This document shows, one piece after another, positions 48,001 to 60,185 of a stretch of DNA of 64,000 nt. The position numbers and the translations under genes are program-made. The DNA lies in contig OX467091.1 in assembly GCA_950106755.1 (NCBI GenBank), positions 10,123,538-10,187,537 of the forward strand, in the 5' to 3' direction. Below the pieces are notes generated by a model, which did no database searches, had not been told where the DNA came from, and saw only the letters and a program-made list of their open reading frames with translations. The stretch comes from Climacium dendroides (lineage: Eukaryota > Streptophyta > Bryopsida > Hypnales > Climaciaceae). Each line of letters begins with the position of its first letter. Within the stretch, counting starts at the first letter, position 1.

Positions 48001-50399
48001 TTTTAAATAGAAGTGAATAAATAAGCCAAAATTGAAATTAGATCCTGCAAAATTTAAAATATATATATATCAATTTTTGAGATTTATAGTTGATATTATG
48101 AACATATCTTTTGGAAAGTCTTCAAAAAAAATTCCACCATTATTTTCCCTCAAATCCTATCTAAAATTTATGCATGCTCCCCCCTTGTACAAGTCTACAT
48201 TTCTTAAATTAAATCTTCAATATTTTTGAGATTGCAATTTTGAAAATACAATAATGCAACATATATGTTAACTTGTTACTCTACAAGACTCTACTTTACA
48301 AAAGATTGAGATTTGTTACATCCTACTAAGAATTTGCCATTGAAAATTTGAAGATGACACATTTTGTCTTCTTAGGCTTTGAAGAGATATGTCTACTAAA
48401 ATTAATACAATCAATACATATCTAGAAAATTTGATGTAGATGACAATATATGGAAAACATTCTTTCACCCTAAAACGTTGGCAAGGAGTCCAAATATTGC
48501 TTTGGAATGACAAAAAAACTTATTGGAGGATGAAACATATTTTCATTGAATTTTAGGGAGCATATTATAATAGAGAGTATTCTCCTTGTCACAATACACA
48601 CAAGAAGGGTCTTACAAGGTGTCTAAAAATTTAATGAAAATGAAGAAGTATGTGCCATGGATAACAAAAAAAATCCTATTGTACAGTCGGATATTAAAAG
48701 CTTACAAATTGCCTCTTTGAAGCCATTCAAAGATTTGTACATAATATAGAATAAAATTGAATTTTTTTGTATTGCATAAATATCACTCAATTTTTATCCA
48801 ATCTCAATCAAGCATACCAAATTTCATTTTCAAAAAAGCAAGATTTTATTTTTGGTGAATTTTTTAAATCAATTTTCATAGTTTTACATAATATTCTACT
48901 GAATACAATTGGTGACAAATTTCTTTAATTTGATTTCATGGATATGTAGAGAACATCTATATGCACATCTTTCATATACCCCCCCCCCCTTCAATAACAA
49001 AGATATGATCAATGAAGAGTTCAATGAAAAGTGTCATATGACCTAACTTTGAAGAAATGGATGTCTCTATATTTTAACTTGATTTTGGCAAAGTAATTGT
49101 ACCATCATGCTCAAAATGTATGAAATTAGTTATTATGTGAGGTGCAAATAGAAAATTTTAATTACAATAAAGACATTTCTATTTTACAAAATTTGGATAT
49201 AGTCACCTCAATATTGAAATCTCTATAGATGGAATTTTGAAGCTTTTTTGGAGATGCTTGTTAGAAGGAAGATGTGCTTACAGATGTTTCCTACATATCT
49301 ATGCAATCAAATTTTAAAAATTCATCACCAATGATTTTCAATGATAATGTAAATCACAAATTTTAAATGAAACAATTCACCAAAAATGGAGTTTTGGTTT
49401 TCAAAAACTAAAATTTGGATATGCTTGCGTGTATGCTTGATTGGAATTGCGTAAGGATGCAATTGTAATTATGCTTATCAAAAAACACCAATTACAATCT
49501 ACATTGTACAAAAAAATTGAATGACTCTAAAAGGTAGTTTGTAAGCTTTCAATACCCAACTGTACATTGGAGAAAAATTAAGGCTTTTAGAAGGCTATTA
49601 GGCAATGATATCCTTGACAATTTCCATGTCACTACTAGACATATAGAGTCTCATTCAATGTGTCTTCACCTTGTATGACTTTTGATCTTACTAGAAATTT
49701 TGGGCCACCAAGGCTACATGGCTATGATTGGTTGTGATTTTCTATAAGGTTCAATATCACAACCAACATGACTGTCATAAAGATTGTTAGAGACATCATC
49801 ATGTTTTGCATGCTTGGACATTGTACAAGTTTGGAAGGAGTGTGTTGGGATTGCAGGTGGTAAAATATGATTGTGCACTTTCTGCATTGCTAAACCCCTA
49901 TAAGTGATTGCTATTTTTTTTATAATTTTTTAACCATGACTCCCTATACATGTGTTGTGATTGGAAATGGGGATTGAAAACTTTAGTCCTTATGCTATAT
50001 TGTGATTGGAGATTGAAGATTGAAATATTCTCTTCATGTGTTGTTGGGGTGATTAGGGGAATATTTAGTGGAAAATGTCAATAGTGAATACTCTATCAAA
50101 AGTATCACATTGAGAAAAAATAGGATAATAGTATCCTTTTCCACCATCTAAAGTACATATTAATTCAACTATGACCACTTTGTCATGGTTAATCCTTACA
50201 AGTAAGCTTGCAACCTTTTTTTAATCCATAATGATTATAACTGAGGAAATCATCCTATTTGGTATATAGTGTGAATCATACTTAAAAAAAACAGCAAAAG
50301 CACGCATTGGAGGTCAAACTATTGTGCAAGATCTTCCTTTTTGCACAAAATTCAAAGGATGAACATCTACACTCCTATCTTACATGAAAGGATTCTCTA
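45081..50399. other. Gene-poor AT-rich stretch
   Basis: No supported gene in over 5 kb. The frame at 45769-46212 (minus) and its neighbours have no recognisable domain. A poly-C run lies near 48980. The sequence is otherwise AT-rich with short frames. Confidence 0.5.
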
Positions 50400-51190
50400 T
50401 CATGCATCGGACATTTTACTGTCCGTAACAGCGTTGCAGGGTTAATTGGAGAATTGGAATCAGCAATACATCTTGACACAGCTGATTGAGAATTGGCTAG
50501 CATTGTAAAACTCGAATTTCATCAAGCACTCTAAACTTCTTCTACCAAACTTCTGCAACTCTCTACTACTTTATTAATGCATGGCAACTTGGCAAGACAG
50601 CAAGCTAGCACATGAACTTCAGGTATACATTTTAATTTGAAGTCCCCAATTCAACAAAATGATAGATTCAGATTCTTGTGGAGCAGTAGAAGACCTCCAT
50701 TTACATATACTAATAACTGTTATGCAATCACACTGCTAAGCATTTAAAATCACAACAGCCTAAGTCCAGTTTTATTTGTCCGATATGTGCATCCAAGTTG
50801 TCCCCAATAGTCTGGCGGTGCAATGGCTATGTACAATAAAATACATAATCATTCTCCCCATCTTGTAACAAGAATTGGGCTCAAATCCCCTCGACAGCTA
50901 CTCTACATTACCGATGTACACAAACCTTGAAAAAGCGCTCCTTGAAACAAAAAAGATTAAGACTTTTGTAACAGTTCTACATTGGAATATTGGATTTAAT
51001 CTACGCCTCACCAGGAATTACCTAATCATATAATCGTGCACACCTACTGAACTAAGCAGAACTTTAAATGGACCTTTGCTTCAGGACTGTACATCATCAT
51101 CGCATATAGCTACAGAAACCATTACAGAATGAGGCAGAGTAACCACCTAACTTACAGAAGCTTCAGTAATGCATGCATTCAATCGATGTC
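50400..51190 (-). other. Likely 3' flank of the second gasdermin-like gene
   Basis: GC content is higher than in the sequence to its left, consistent with a transcribed flank. TTTATT near 50568-50573 would be AATAAA on the gene strand but lies over 600 nt past the stop. No coding feature. Confidence 0.3.
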
Positions 51191-52189
51191 TTACAGATCC
51201 CGAGGTGGTTGTGGCGATCCGGGTGGCGATCTAGCAGGTGAGACAGGAGGTCCTGGGGGAGGAGGTCCATCACCTTCATCAAATTTATCAAAGATCTCAT
51301 ATTCAGAAGGATCATTCTCTGAAATAATTTGGGCGCACCAATCCCCATCGTCCAAGAAATCGCCCATGTTTGCGTCATTGGCCGCGACCTCCTCTTCGTC
51401 TTCTTCTTCGTCCTCGTCCTCGTCGTCCTCTTCGTCTTCACTATGACTGGAACTAGGGCCCGCCGTATCAGCTTGAGTCCGATGCTCTGATTTCAATCCA
51501 CCAAACTTGTCGTACGTGTATTTAAACCCCGAGAAAGCAATCGGAAGCTTGTGATTCTCCTGAGTGCCCGAAATCGTGAATTCGACGGTGTCTCCGCCAA
51601 GAGTTCTAGGTTTGATTTGTAACCCTGATGGCAATATTACTGGAAATCGAACATCTGGACCTGCACCCGTGGTGTACGTCGCGGTGATTGTAATATGAGA
51701 CACCAGCACCACTTTCTGCACAATGAAAAGCTCCCGCTCACTGCTCCGGTCCGGATTCTTAAGCATGAAATCTACCTTTGGCATGTCGGGACTGAAGTGG
51801 CTAACCATGTCGTCCCAGTTCTCCATGTTATACTCACGTACCCAGCACTCGGGGACACAAACCTCGATCGACGTGGCGTTCCTAAACCATGCCGGTGCTT
51901 CTGTGAGTTTGGTTGCAACTGCACCGTCATTGTCTGCAATGGTGTAGGACTGCGTGCCCATGCTTTTTGTGGTAAGGGAATTCTTCTGCTTGCGTGGGGA
52001 GAGGACCTGGTGTTGCCCTGGTTTGCTTAAACCAATGACATTGCCGACATCGTGGTAGCCGTTGCTATGCTTGGTGAGGACGCGGAGAGCGTCGAGATAA
52101 GGCTTCAATGGTACCACGGGTATCGCACGCTGTGCCTTCCAGAGGTTTTGGAGCACTGTGTCCTTGTCGCTGCTTTGGTGGTTTCCCAT
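51191..52189 (-). CDS. Gasdermin-like, N-myristoylatable protein with acidic tail (copy 2)
   Basis: Intronless paralogue of the gene at 24193-25209, 332 residues. The frame is open nine codons further upstream, but only from a GTG. The ATG at 52189 restores MGNHQSS, again a myristoylation consensus, and aligns with copy 1. Conserved blocks are LWKAQRAIPVVP, NGYHDVG, VPECWVREY, ENWDDMVSHFSPDM, FIVQKVVLVSHITITATY and KLPIAFSGFKYTYDKFG, the same strands that suggest a gasdermin-like fold. The acidic run is longer and purer (about 258-277), followed by a Pro-rich end. The folded part is conserved while the linker and tail diverge freely. The DEVVDGD sequence of copy 1 is absent. A lineage-specific membrane-associated family is the alternative. 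Confidence 0.85.
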   Translation of the reverse strand: MGNHQSSDKDTVLQNLWKAQRAIPVVPLKPYLDALRVLTKHSNGYHDVGNVIGLSKPGQHQVLSPRKQKNSLTTKSMGTQSYTIADNDGAVATKLTEAPAWFRNATSIEVCVPECWVREYNMENWDDMVSHFSPDMPKVDFMLKNPDRSSERELFIVQKVVLVSHITITATYTTGAGPDVRFPVILPSGLQIKPRTLGGDTVEFTISGTQENHKLPIAFSGFKYTYDKFGGLKSEHRTQADTAGPSSSHSEDEEDDEDEDEEEDEEEVAANDANMGDFLDDGDWCAQIISENDPSEYEIFDKFDEGDGPPPPGPPVSPARSPPGSPQPPRDL

Positions 52190-52850
52190 TTCGAAACAAG
52201 CGTTACTTGCGCACACAGACCCACGGAATCAGAGTAGAGTTAAGCTCTTGAGCGCATCACTGTGTTGAGAAGAAGCTTCTACAGGGAATCTCTTCATTTA
52301 TTTAGAAGCGGAGCAAATCCGGCGCTACAATTGATTCTAGTAATGCAAACCCTGAGTGTAAAAATCGCTATAGAAACACCATTGGAAGGTTGCAACATCA
52401 TTTGTTTGTTGTTTCGTCTGCCCAATGTCGTTTCAACCGGAGGTTTTGCACTAAGGGTTGCGAAGTTTCGCCCGTTTCCCCGAACCGTACCTGCCCCACG
52501 CTAATATACTTGTATACTGAAATGGGGTTAAAATGAATTTGAACATAACCCCACAATCCTTCCCGCATGACATGAAATGATAGAAATAAATGAGTTCCTG
52601 ACAATGTTCTGAAACGGACTTGCTAACTTACATGCGGGGAGCTACACTCGCAACACGGGATGCGATGCAATAGAGACAACATAAGATAAAGCACCCTCGA
52701 GCTAACTTAACTGATAACTCACGTACCTTAGCTAGGTTTTGGTCCTCTAAATACCAGCTGGCACGTAATTAATAAAATTGTGCCACTGCGCCTCCTAATT
52801 CTCCCACGCTCGACCTCGATCGCATTAAGGCCTGACCATCGATATTCCTC
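52190..52850 (-). promoter_or_regulatory. Promoter/5' region of gasdermin-like copy 2
   Basis: Bases just before the ATG (GTTTCGAA) match copy 1. A TATA-like CTAAATAAATG sits on the gene strand about 105 bp upstream. No other clear element. Confidence 0.3.
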
Positions 52851-52902
52851 GAGCCATCTTTACAGAAGCCACATGGAACAGAGAGACACCTCCCTCTCCT
52901 CA
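52851..52902 (-). promoter_or_regulatory. Upstream block shared with gasdermin-like copy 1
   Basis: GAGCCATCTTTACAGAAGCC and CATGGAACAGAGAGACA match 25955-26010. The block is retained although most of the intervening promoter has diverged. Confidence 0.55.
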
Positions 52903-53301
52903 AAACTCCCGGTATGCAGATATTTACAAGAATCACCTAAACCCTAGCTATATATCAGGAAACGACGTACATTTAAAGCGCGTTCTCTTCTAACTCATAG
53001 CAATGACCAACTGGTCCGACATCGGCTCTTGGAATTAAATTCGATGATCATGAGATTCTAGCTTCCGATCCGATCCGGGCACTGGAAGCTCCGCCCCGGC
53101 GTGAACTAAATCGACGTACTTTGAACCTAGGCAACATGTCTGGACTCAGAGTGCCGCGCAAGTGCGTCAGAGGTTGGCTGCAAACACTTGTCTGTAACTT
53201 AAAGATGGTAGTACGCCCCACCTTTCCGATCCAGAAAGGTGCTATTCGCAAAACATATAAACAGTACTACTGTAGTGTTTTACTGAGTACTAGGAGATTA
53301 A

Positions 53302-53550
53302 CCCTTGAGCGCCCAAAGCAAAAAGCAAATTTAGTGAAATCCAGACCTTTTCGACATCATTCTACTCAAGTTTTCTCGCAAGAAGGGATTTACATAATCC
53401 AACTGTACTTGATTGATAGTCAAGAGAGACCTAGAGGTGTGGAGAAAAGGACACGTCCTTTCACCGTACTACCTAAAAGATTATAGTAGTCAAACAATAA
53501 TGTTTTTCAAAATGGAGAGGCCAGATTTTGGCCTGTGGGGCGCTCAAGGG
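53302..53550. mobile_element. 249-bp MITE with TTAA flanks (piggyBac-like)
   Basis: Terminal inverted repeats CCCTTGAGCGCCC (53302-53314) and GGGCGCTCAAGGG (53538-53550) are perfect over 13 bp. TTAA lies immediately outside both (53298-53301 and 53551-53554). TTAA duplication plus ends starting CCC is the piggyBac pattern. No coding capacity. Confidence 0.7.
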
Positions 53551-53890
53551 TTAATGAAAGCAAGATACGCTTTGCAAATACTGCCTCACACGTGTACCAT
53601 TGGATTGAAGTGAATATATATAATGGTATGTTTGCACTTGGCGTTTCAAGCATTCTTATCGACTAGTCTTATGTCAAAAAAATTCCACTGTTCCTACTCA
53701 CATTGTTTAGCAAATGCTGATCTTAGCTAGAATCCAATGTGTGTGGGTGTAAGAGTGGAATTGTTATGTAGTTTTTGCAGAAATCATAAAGAACTTGCCA
53801 ATGTTTTTTTAGTATTCAAATCTTTGGAATTTGTAGATTTCTAATGAATCCATGTGGTATTATGTATTGTTCCCTCTTTGTGTCTATTAA

Positions 53891-55025
53891 CCCCTAAAGC
53901 CCCAAGGGTGTTTTCTATCAAAAACCACCTAAAACTACCACTTCTACTGCATTCACTTAAGAAAACAAAAAAAATATGTTTTTTTCAAAATCCAACCGTA
54001 GGATCTTGTACTTAACTTGTTTGAGAACATGTCATAAAAATTTCTTCAAATTTGACAGCATAGATTGCAAGATATTTGCATCCAAAGTGAAGAAAACAAG
54101 TTTTCTTGCAACTTGCTTGACTAGATTTTTTGGCTTTGAATCTTTTTAACTAAAAACTTTTGCACTATTAATTTTGATTTTCTAAATTTTTACATTGAAT
54201 AGTTGAGTTGAAAATCTAAGGAAAAAAATCAACAAAAAAACAATTAATTTTCACTCATTAATAAATTGTTAAGTAGAAGTAGGTTAAACATTGAAGGAAA
54301 CTCTAAATCATTAATAGCTTTAAGATGGAATTGACATACAATAATCCCAACGGTGAGATTGTTCTAGAAAGCAAATCTAACCTTGTCTAAAATTTTTTTT
54401 TGGAAAATTGTAAAAATTGCATTCACAAATGAATCCTATAAGTTATTTTTTCAAGAAAATGCTTAGATTGCTCAAAAAACTAAGATTGTCCATAACTTTC
54501 TCATAACTAGTCTAAATGGAATGAATCAAAGCTTCAAATGTAGACAAAAATATAAGATCTAGGAAAAATTAATAATTTCTTTTTTGGAATTTTTCTGATT
54601 TTTTTGTGCTACTTGTTGACTTTTATTCTCGAGGAGGGGGTCACTTAGAGTGTCCATTAAAAATCACGTGCAAACAAAACTTTGGACCCCCTATATACTT
54701 TTTGAATTTTAAATAAAATTAAATAAAAAAATATGAATAGATTTTTCTACTTTGAAAGTTTATGTTTTGAATTATTAGAAACCACTTGTTTGCACGTGGT
54801 TTGTTGTAGTAGAATTAAATGCACCCCCCCAAGCTTTTATTTTTGGCTTATTGTACCATAACTTTTTCTTCCAAGCACCGATTGAAACAAAAATTATATA
54901 TTTGCAAAGCTCTCAGCAAACTCCACAACCTCAAAAAATCTCAAAAACATTCACTACAAATTAAGATAATAGGAACCTACTTGGACTCAAATTGTCTCCC
55001 GAGGGAACAAACGGTCCTTTAGGGG
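53891..55025. mobile_element. 1,135-bp element with TTAA flanks and CCCCTAAAG ends
   Basis: Left CCCCTAAAGCCCC and right CTTTAGGGG are perfectly inverted over 9 bp and flanked by TTAA at 53887-53890 and 55026-55029. The interior is AT-rich and non-coding, and related to the elements at 2.4, 30.6, 55.1 and 57.7 kb. It lies in inverted orientation to the next element. Confidence 0.7.
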
Positions 55026-55123
55026 TTAACTAAACTACCATTGCTACAGTATGTGTTACGTTGTTGCACTTCTATACAACTTATGCCTTCCCAAACTTGC
55101 CAAGTGAGACATGCACAACTTAA

Positions 55124-56051
55124 CCCCTAAAGTCCCAAAGTCCCTATGGGGCTCTTAGGATTTTAGATAGACTCATGTGATCTCAATTTTTGATATGATT
55201 TTTTAAAACTTCTTTTGAAAATAGGAGTTCAGATAAACTTTTTAGGTATATAATTTTTATTTCAATTGGTACCCAGAAACAAAAGTTATGCCACCATAAG
55301 TCCAAAAAGCAACTTGAAAGGCAACCAAAAAAATTGCAAAAAGTTAAATTTTTTTTAATTTTTAATTTTTTCTCAAAGACTATATTTTTGTCTACATTTG
55401 AAGCTTTGGTTCATTCTATTTAGACTAGTAATGAGAAAGCTATGGAAAAATCTTGTTTGGGGGGCAATCTAAGCATATTCTTGGAAAAATAACTCATAGA
55501 ATTCATTTTTTAATGCAATTTTTATAGTTTTTCACAAAAAATTGTTAAATTGGGTTAAATTTACTTGCTAGAAAATTCTCACCATTGGAATTATTGTGTT
55601 TTAATTCCATCTTAGAGTTATTAATAGTTTAGTTATCTCTTAAATTTTGAAGCTACTTCTACTTAACAATTTCTTAATGAATTAAAACTATATGTTTTTT
55701 TGTTTAATTTTTTTTTCTTCTAAATTCTCAACTCAATTCTTCAACATAAAAAATTAGAAAATCAAAACCAGTAGTTCAAAAATTTTAAGTTAAAATGATT
55801 CAAAGCCAAAAAATCTAGCTGATCAAGGTATTAAATAAACTCGTCTTCTTCACTTTAAATACAAATGTCTTGCAATCGACTCAGTCAAAGTTTCTGAAAT
55901 TTTTTCCATGCATTTTTATACTTGTCTAGTGTAGTACAAGATCTTGCAGTAGATATGTGAAAAAATAATATTTAAAGTTTTTTGCTCTTTGCAATAAAAA
56001 TGGCAGTTTTGGATAGGTTTTGATGAAAAAAAGGTCCTGGGACTATAGGGA
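55124..56051. mobile_element. 928-bp element of the same TTAA family, inverted
   Basis: Left CCCCTAAAGTCCCAAAGTCC, right GGTCCTGGGACTATAGGGA. TTAA lies at 55120-55123 and 56052-56055. The interior is the reverse complement of much of the preceding element, with shared blocks such as AAGCTTTG.TTCATTC. Non-coding. Confidence 0.65.
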
Positions 56052-56055
56052 TTAA

Positions 56056-57707
56056 GCTCCTTGCAGTTCGTGAAAATTTGGCAACTGAAACATCTAGAAC
56101 ACCCCCCAAAACCCCAATACAAACTCAGAATTGGTGGTAAAATCACAAACCCCAATACAAACCCAGCGTTGGTGGTAAAATCACAAACCCTGGCACCTCC
56201 CACCACACAAGATATGAGCCACGTGTGAACTGTACACTGCTCAGAAACACGTACAGCAGTGCCGAACCTGAATTCGTGTTAAAAAAATTCACTTCTTTCC
56301 TACTTATATGGAGTTTTTTATGTTTTAACACAGTGGAAACGCACTTGCACATTATGTACCACTGGACAGCACGGCAGCAGTGGGCCTAGCTTCCGTACCT
56401 TGGCAATCTATTGCATGAACAGACAACGAGCGACTCTGATCTGTCTGCACAGTATATATGTACAGTAACGTACCTTGGCAATCTGTTGTGTGGACAGACG
56501 ATGAGCGACTCTGATCTGTCTGCACAGTATATATGTACAGTAACGTACCTTGGCAATCTGTTGTGTGGGCAGACGATGAGCGACTCTGATCTGTCTGCAC
56601 AGTAACGCACCGTCCAGCACAGGAAACCAATACTGTAAGTAACTTATCGATATTTGGTTGCTGTCGGTCCCTCCGATCCGCCTGATTACCGAGCAACAGT
56701 GGTGCCATTTGTGTGGGTTTCAATCTATTCTGATTGAGGAAGCAGATTTCGGGGGCCACCACGAAATGCCCAAGGCGCCAATGGCCCGCCCCCTTTCACG
56801 TGAGAAACTGAAATAAATATCAAGCATGAATCATGTGATCAGGCCCGGAGGAGTCCGGGTGGGGGTTCATTCGGGGAAGGCATGACCGTTTTGCCACCTC
56901 TCCCAGCAAATGCCGGCACCATGATTTCAAGTACGTGCACCCCTCCCACAGCAACTCAGCAAAGCAGCACTCCAATAAATGGTCTGATCCGTTGATCTTC
57001 TCTGCTACAGAAACGTCCTCCGTTGTTGATTTCCATTGCTGAGTTCCTTTGCTGAGTTGCTGTGGGGCTGCTCTAATTGCAGTCTTACAAGAGACACACA
57101 TACGTTTCGAGAAATAACAATTTCAAAATATGCAAGTCCCTGTAATGGTGAGGAGAAGGATTTGAATTCTGTATATGTGGTGATTGATAAGTATTTGACT
57201 TTTGTGTGTGCGATGCTTCACAAGTTTATTCTGTGGGGAGTTAAGGTGGGTACACCTAAAACGCCATAAATTGGACTGTGCCTAGTTACTAATATTAAGC
57301 TATTTGGATTTCTATATTTTCTTGTTGGCAAGTGAAGGGAGGATCCAATGCACCAAAGAACGCGCCATTTGGATACAGTATGCAAAAGTTATTAAGGGTC
57401 AAAGTTTGTTTCTGAAAGTGCCCCATCCAAATAGGTACACAACCTGTAGATTTTGGAAATGTGCACAACCTGTAGATGGAACTTTAAGGTCAGGTGCCAT
57501 TTTGGAGATTTAGGAGTCACCTTGTTACACTTTGGACCAAGGAGGAAGGTGAGCAAAAGGTATTGTGACATAGGACAATTTAGAGTCATAGAACATGTTG
57601 AGCAAGTATATGGACCAATGATATGGGATGGATGGTTCAAAACATTTGAAATTTTTAGAGCTTGAGATTTTGCAAAGTGAATTTTTTTTAATTGTGAGTT
57701 ACCTTTA
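56056..57707. other. Mixed-composition region between TTAA elements
   Basis: 56640-57100 is GC-richer, with a minus-strand frame (56820-57101) of no recognised family. It contains a duplicated 24-28 bp segment (CACAAACCCCAATACAAACCC-like) near 56100-56190. I can assign no gene. Confidence 0.35.
56394..56605. repeat. 75-bp tandem repeat, 2.8 copies
   Basis: Copies start CGTACCTTGGCAATCTRTTG at 56394, 56469 and 56544. Each includes GACTCTGATCTGTCTGCACA, and the first two also TATATATGTACAGTAA. The second and third are nearly identical. Several frames stay open across it only because the unit length is a multiple of three. Confidence 0.85.
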
Positions 57708-57711
57708 TTAA

Positions 57712-59008
57712 CCCCTAAATGCAAAAGCTGTTTTTTTTGGCAACATTTGTGATTTTGGGCAACTCACTATGAAAGGATTTTTTATTTTTTTCTTTGAAAT
57801 TTTCACAAAACATGTGCCCGGGGAGTAGCTTTAAGGTCCAACAATTTTCATACCTTTTGACTACACGGTTAAAAAGTTATTGCATGATATGTCATTTTCA
57901 ATGTTTGGCAGGTAGCTCAGGCAACCCAATTTTTTTTTTTTAAAATCACTTTTTTCAAAAAATTCTTTATGAAATTGATTCTACACATTTATATACAAAA
58001 TATGGGAAGCTTTGAATCATTCCATTTCAATAAGTGAGATGAAAGTTATGAAGTTTTTTAATTTGTCAGTAGGTATGGTTTTCATTTTTCAAAGACTCTA
58101 TTGGTTTACACATTGGCCATCTTTTTTTAATTTCAAAGTAGTCAAAAAAAATCATGATTACTAAACAAACCACAACAAATAGTATAGGTGTTTCTTACAA
58201 TCACACATGTGGTTGCACCAACCCACAAAAAGGTGATTGCAAGAATGATGTGTTAATTCTATTCCACTCTAGCAACTATTGGAGCTACCTCTACTATAAT
58301 TTTTGAAGCGTGATGTACTTGAAATGAACTTGAATTTCTTTCTTCAAGATGTGTTGATTGTAATTGTATCCTTTATTTTTCAGAAATTTTAAATTATAAT
58401 TTTATATTCAAAAATCAATTTCTCTAATTTGTTACACTTTTGGATTTAGAAGTCTTGAGTATTATGAAGTATCCAAAATTCATGATCTAGACTCTAGAGC
58501 TGAATTTTTTTTTGTCTTTTTCTATACTAGCTGGGCATGTTCGATATGAGGGGCATAAAAAAATATAGTATTTTATGTCCTCCATGTTTGTGCAAATAGG
58601 ATTTTCTAATATGTTCACTTGTGAAAATTAAAGATGTTATTGACCTCATTGACTCATTCTTTTGGTGAAATCTCTTCACCATCAAATCCTTCCAATGACC
58701 AATTTTTTTTTCAACTATGGTTGAATTATTATAAATTAAAGCATTGATGTACCCCTTTCCTACCAACTATTGGTAGGAAACGGGTATATCAATGTCTTTC
58801 ATTAATCTTCCCAATAGTGGGCTAGTGGCATTTTATTAAAAATTGTATAATTTCATCAATCTTTTTTCCATAGGAAAGCCACATAAGCCTCTTCTCATTT
58901 CAATGGTGGCAATCATCAAAATTATTCAAATTGAATGAAGAATAATGCTTGTTACAAGACCTAGTCAAGAAACAAAAGCTATGATTATATACTTAGGTCC
59001 CTGAGGGA
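57712..59008. mobile_element. 1,297-bp element of the TTAA family, diverged
   Basis: Left CCCCTAAATGC and right GGTCCCTGAGGGA, flanked by TTAA at 57708-57711 and 59009-59012. An interior block GGAAGCTTTGAATCATTCCATTT matches the family. Non-coding. Confidence 0.55.
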
Positions 59009-59012
59009 TTAA

Positions 59013-60185
59013 AGAGGATTGAAAGTCTTATAATCTAGTATAGAAATATCCCCTCTAAATGAAATTTTTTCACTTCAAATGCTAATATCTTTTAGTCTAT
59101 ACAATCAAACTTCACAAAAATTTACCACATGTTTTTATATATGTTTGATGTAAGATCTTAGGTTTTTGCCATGGTAGTGGTCAAATCTGGAAAATTGAAC
59201 GTGAACACAGACTTCGCAATCGAGGCGTAAGTATCTTTACCATGTAAAACGTGATAAGATGACACAAGTTATCGTCCTAGGGAATTCTAGTATGTTGTTT
59301 CGCGCTCAGATATCTAGATTAACGTAATTGCAAGAACAAAAACCAATCCGTTATTTACTTCTTACTCACTTTCCGGAATCTAATACTGTCTAAAGTACAA
59401 CACGGATTCGGTCTGATCCGAAATCCGGAAAACTCAATCTATCTTGATTTTCTATGCCTTTGTTTTACCTTCAGAGGGTCCCCTGTTGTCTTCAAAGGGA
59501 TAGGGACTTCACCACTCATAATCCTCACATACACTCCACTCTTTCCAAAATAACACAAAATACACCAAGAACATACGTTGGTCCTAGGGGTGGCTTTCCT
59601 CATAGCTTTCCAGATTGATCAACAAATCACGTAGGATAGTGTCGGATTCCCTATTACTACAACAACAGATCTAACGCACTCAGAACTTAGAAGGATTTTG
59701 GATCTCGGTTTCTAGCCCTCCTCATGTGGTTGGCAGACCTTCCGATGGGTGAAAATATTCCGTTGGCGGTTGCTGATCTACGCACGAAATCCTCCATGGA
59801 CTTCCGGATTCGCATTCCACACCTGTTCCGGGCGATCACCGGATCACTGTTCCAGCAATTTAAAGGCCCCGCGTGCAAGTCCTCGATCTTAAGACTAAAT
59901 CCCTTGAATCCTTGATCTGACATCCTTCCTAGCTAAAATCCAGTTTGCTCTAGATTCGGATTCCACCCTCACCCGTCCTTCCTCACACCTCAATAATTAA
60001 ATGAACAAACAAGAGAACACTATATGAGACAAGGTACTCAAGGCGGAAGCCTGGTTGCTCAAATTACATCCGGAATACAAACACAAAGAAATTAGCTCAA
60101 ATATCAAGAGCTGAAGTAGAACAAGCTAAGGTGGAACGCCTAGACAAGAAGCCTGCCCATCCATTTAACACACAAAGAAAAGAAC
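59013..60185. other. Spacer, likely part of a decayed retroelement
   Basis: From about 59150 the composition becomes more balanced and rich in TCCGGA and GGATCCG words, as in 60.2-62.2 kb and 63.8-64.0 kb. This suggests one larger element interrupted by later sequence. No protein motif is recognised. Confidence 0.3.

Noticed and set aside
51129..51446. Ser-rich plus-strand protein
   Set aside because: It is the antisense of the acidic GAA/GAT codon run in the real gene; the same holds for 24197-24379.
52190..52216. Nine-residue N-terminal extension of gasdermin-like copy 2
   Set aside because: It starts at GTG and would hide the MGN consensus shared with copy 1.
56386..56762. Repetitive proteins with CADRSES or QTDQSRS units
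   Set aside because: They come from a 75-bp tandem repeat open in several frames on both strands, with no start or domain support.
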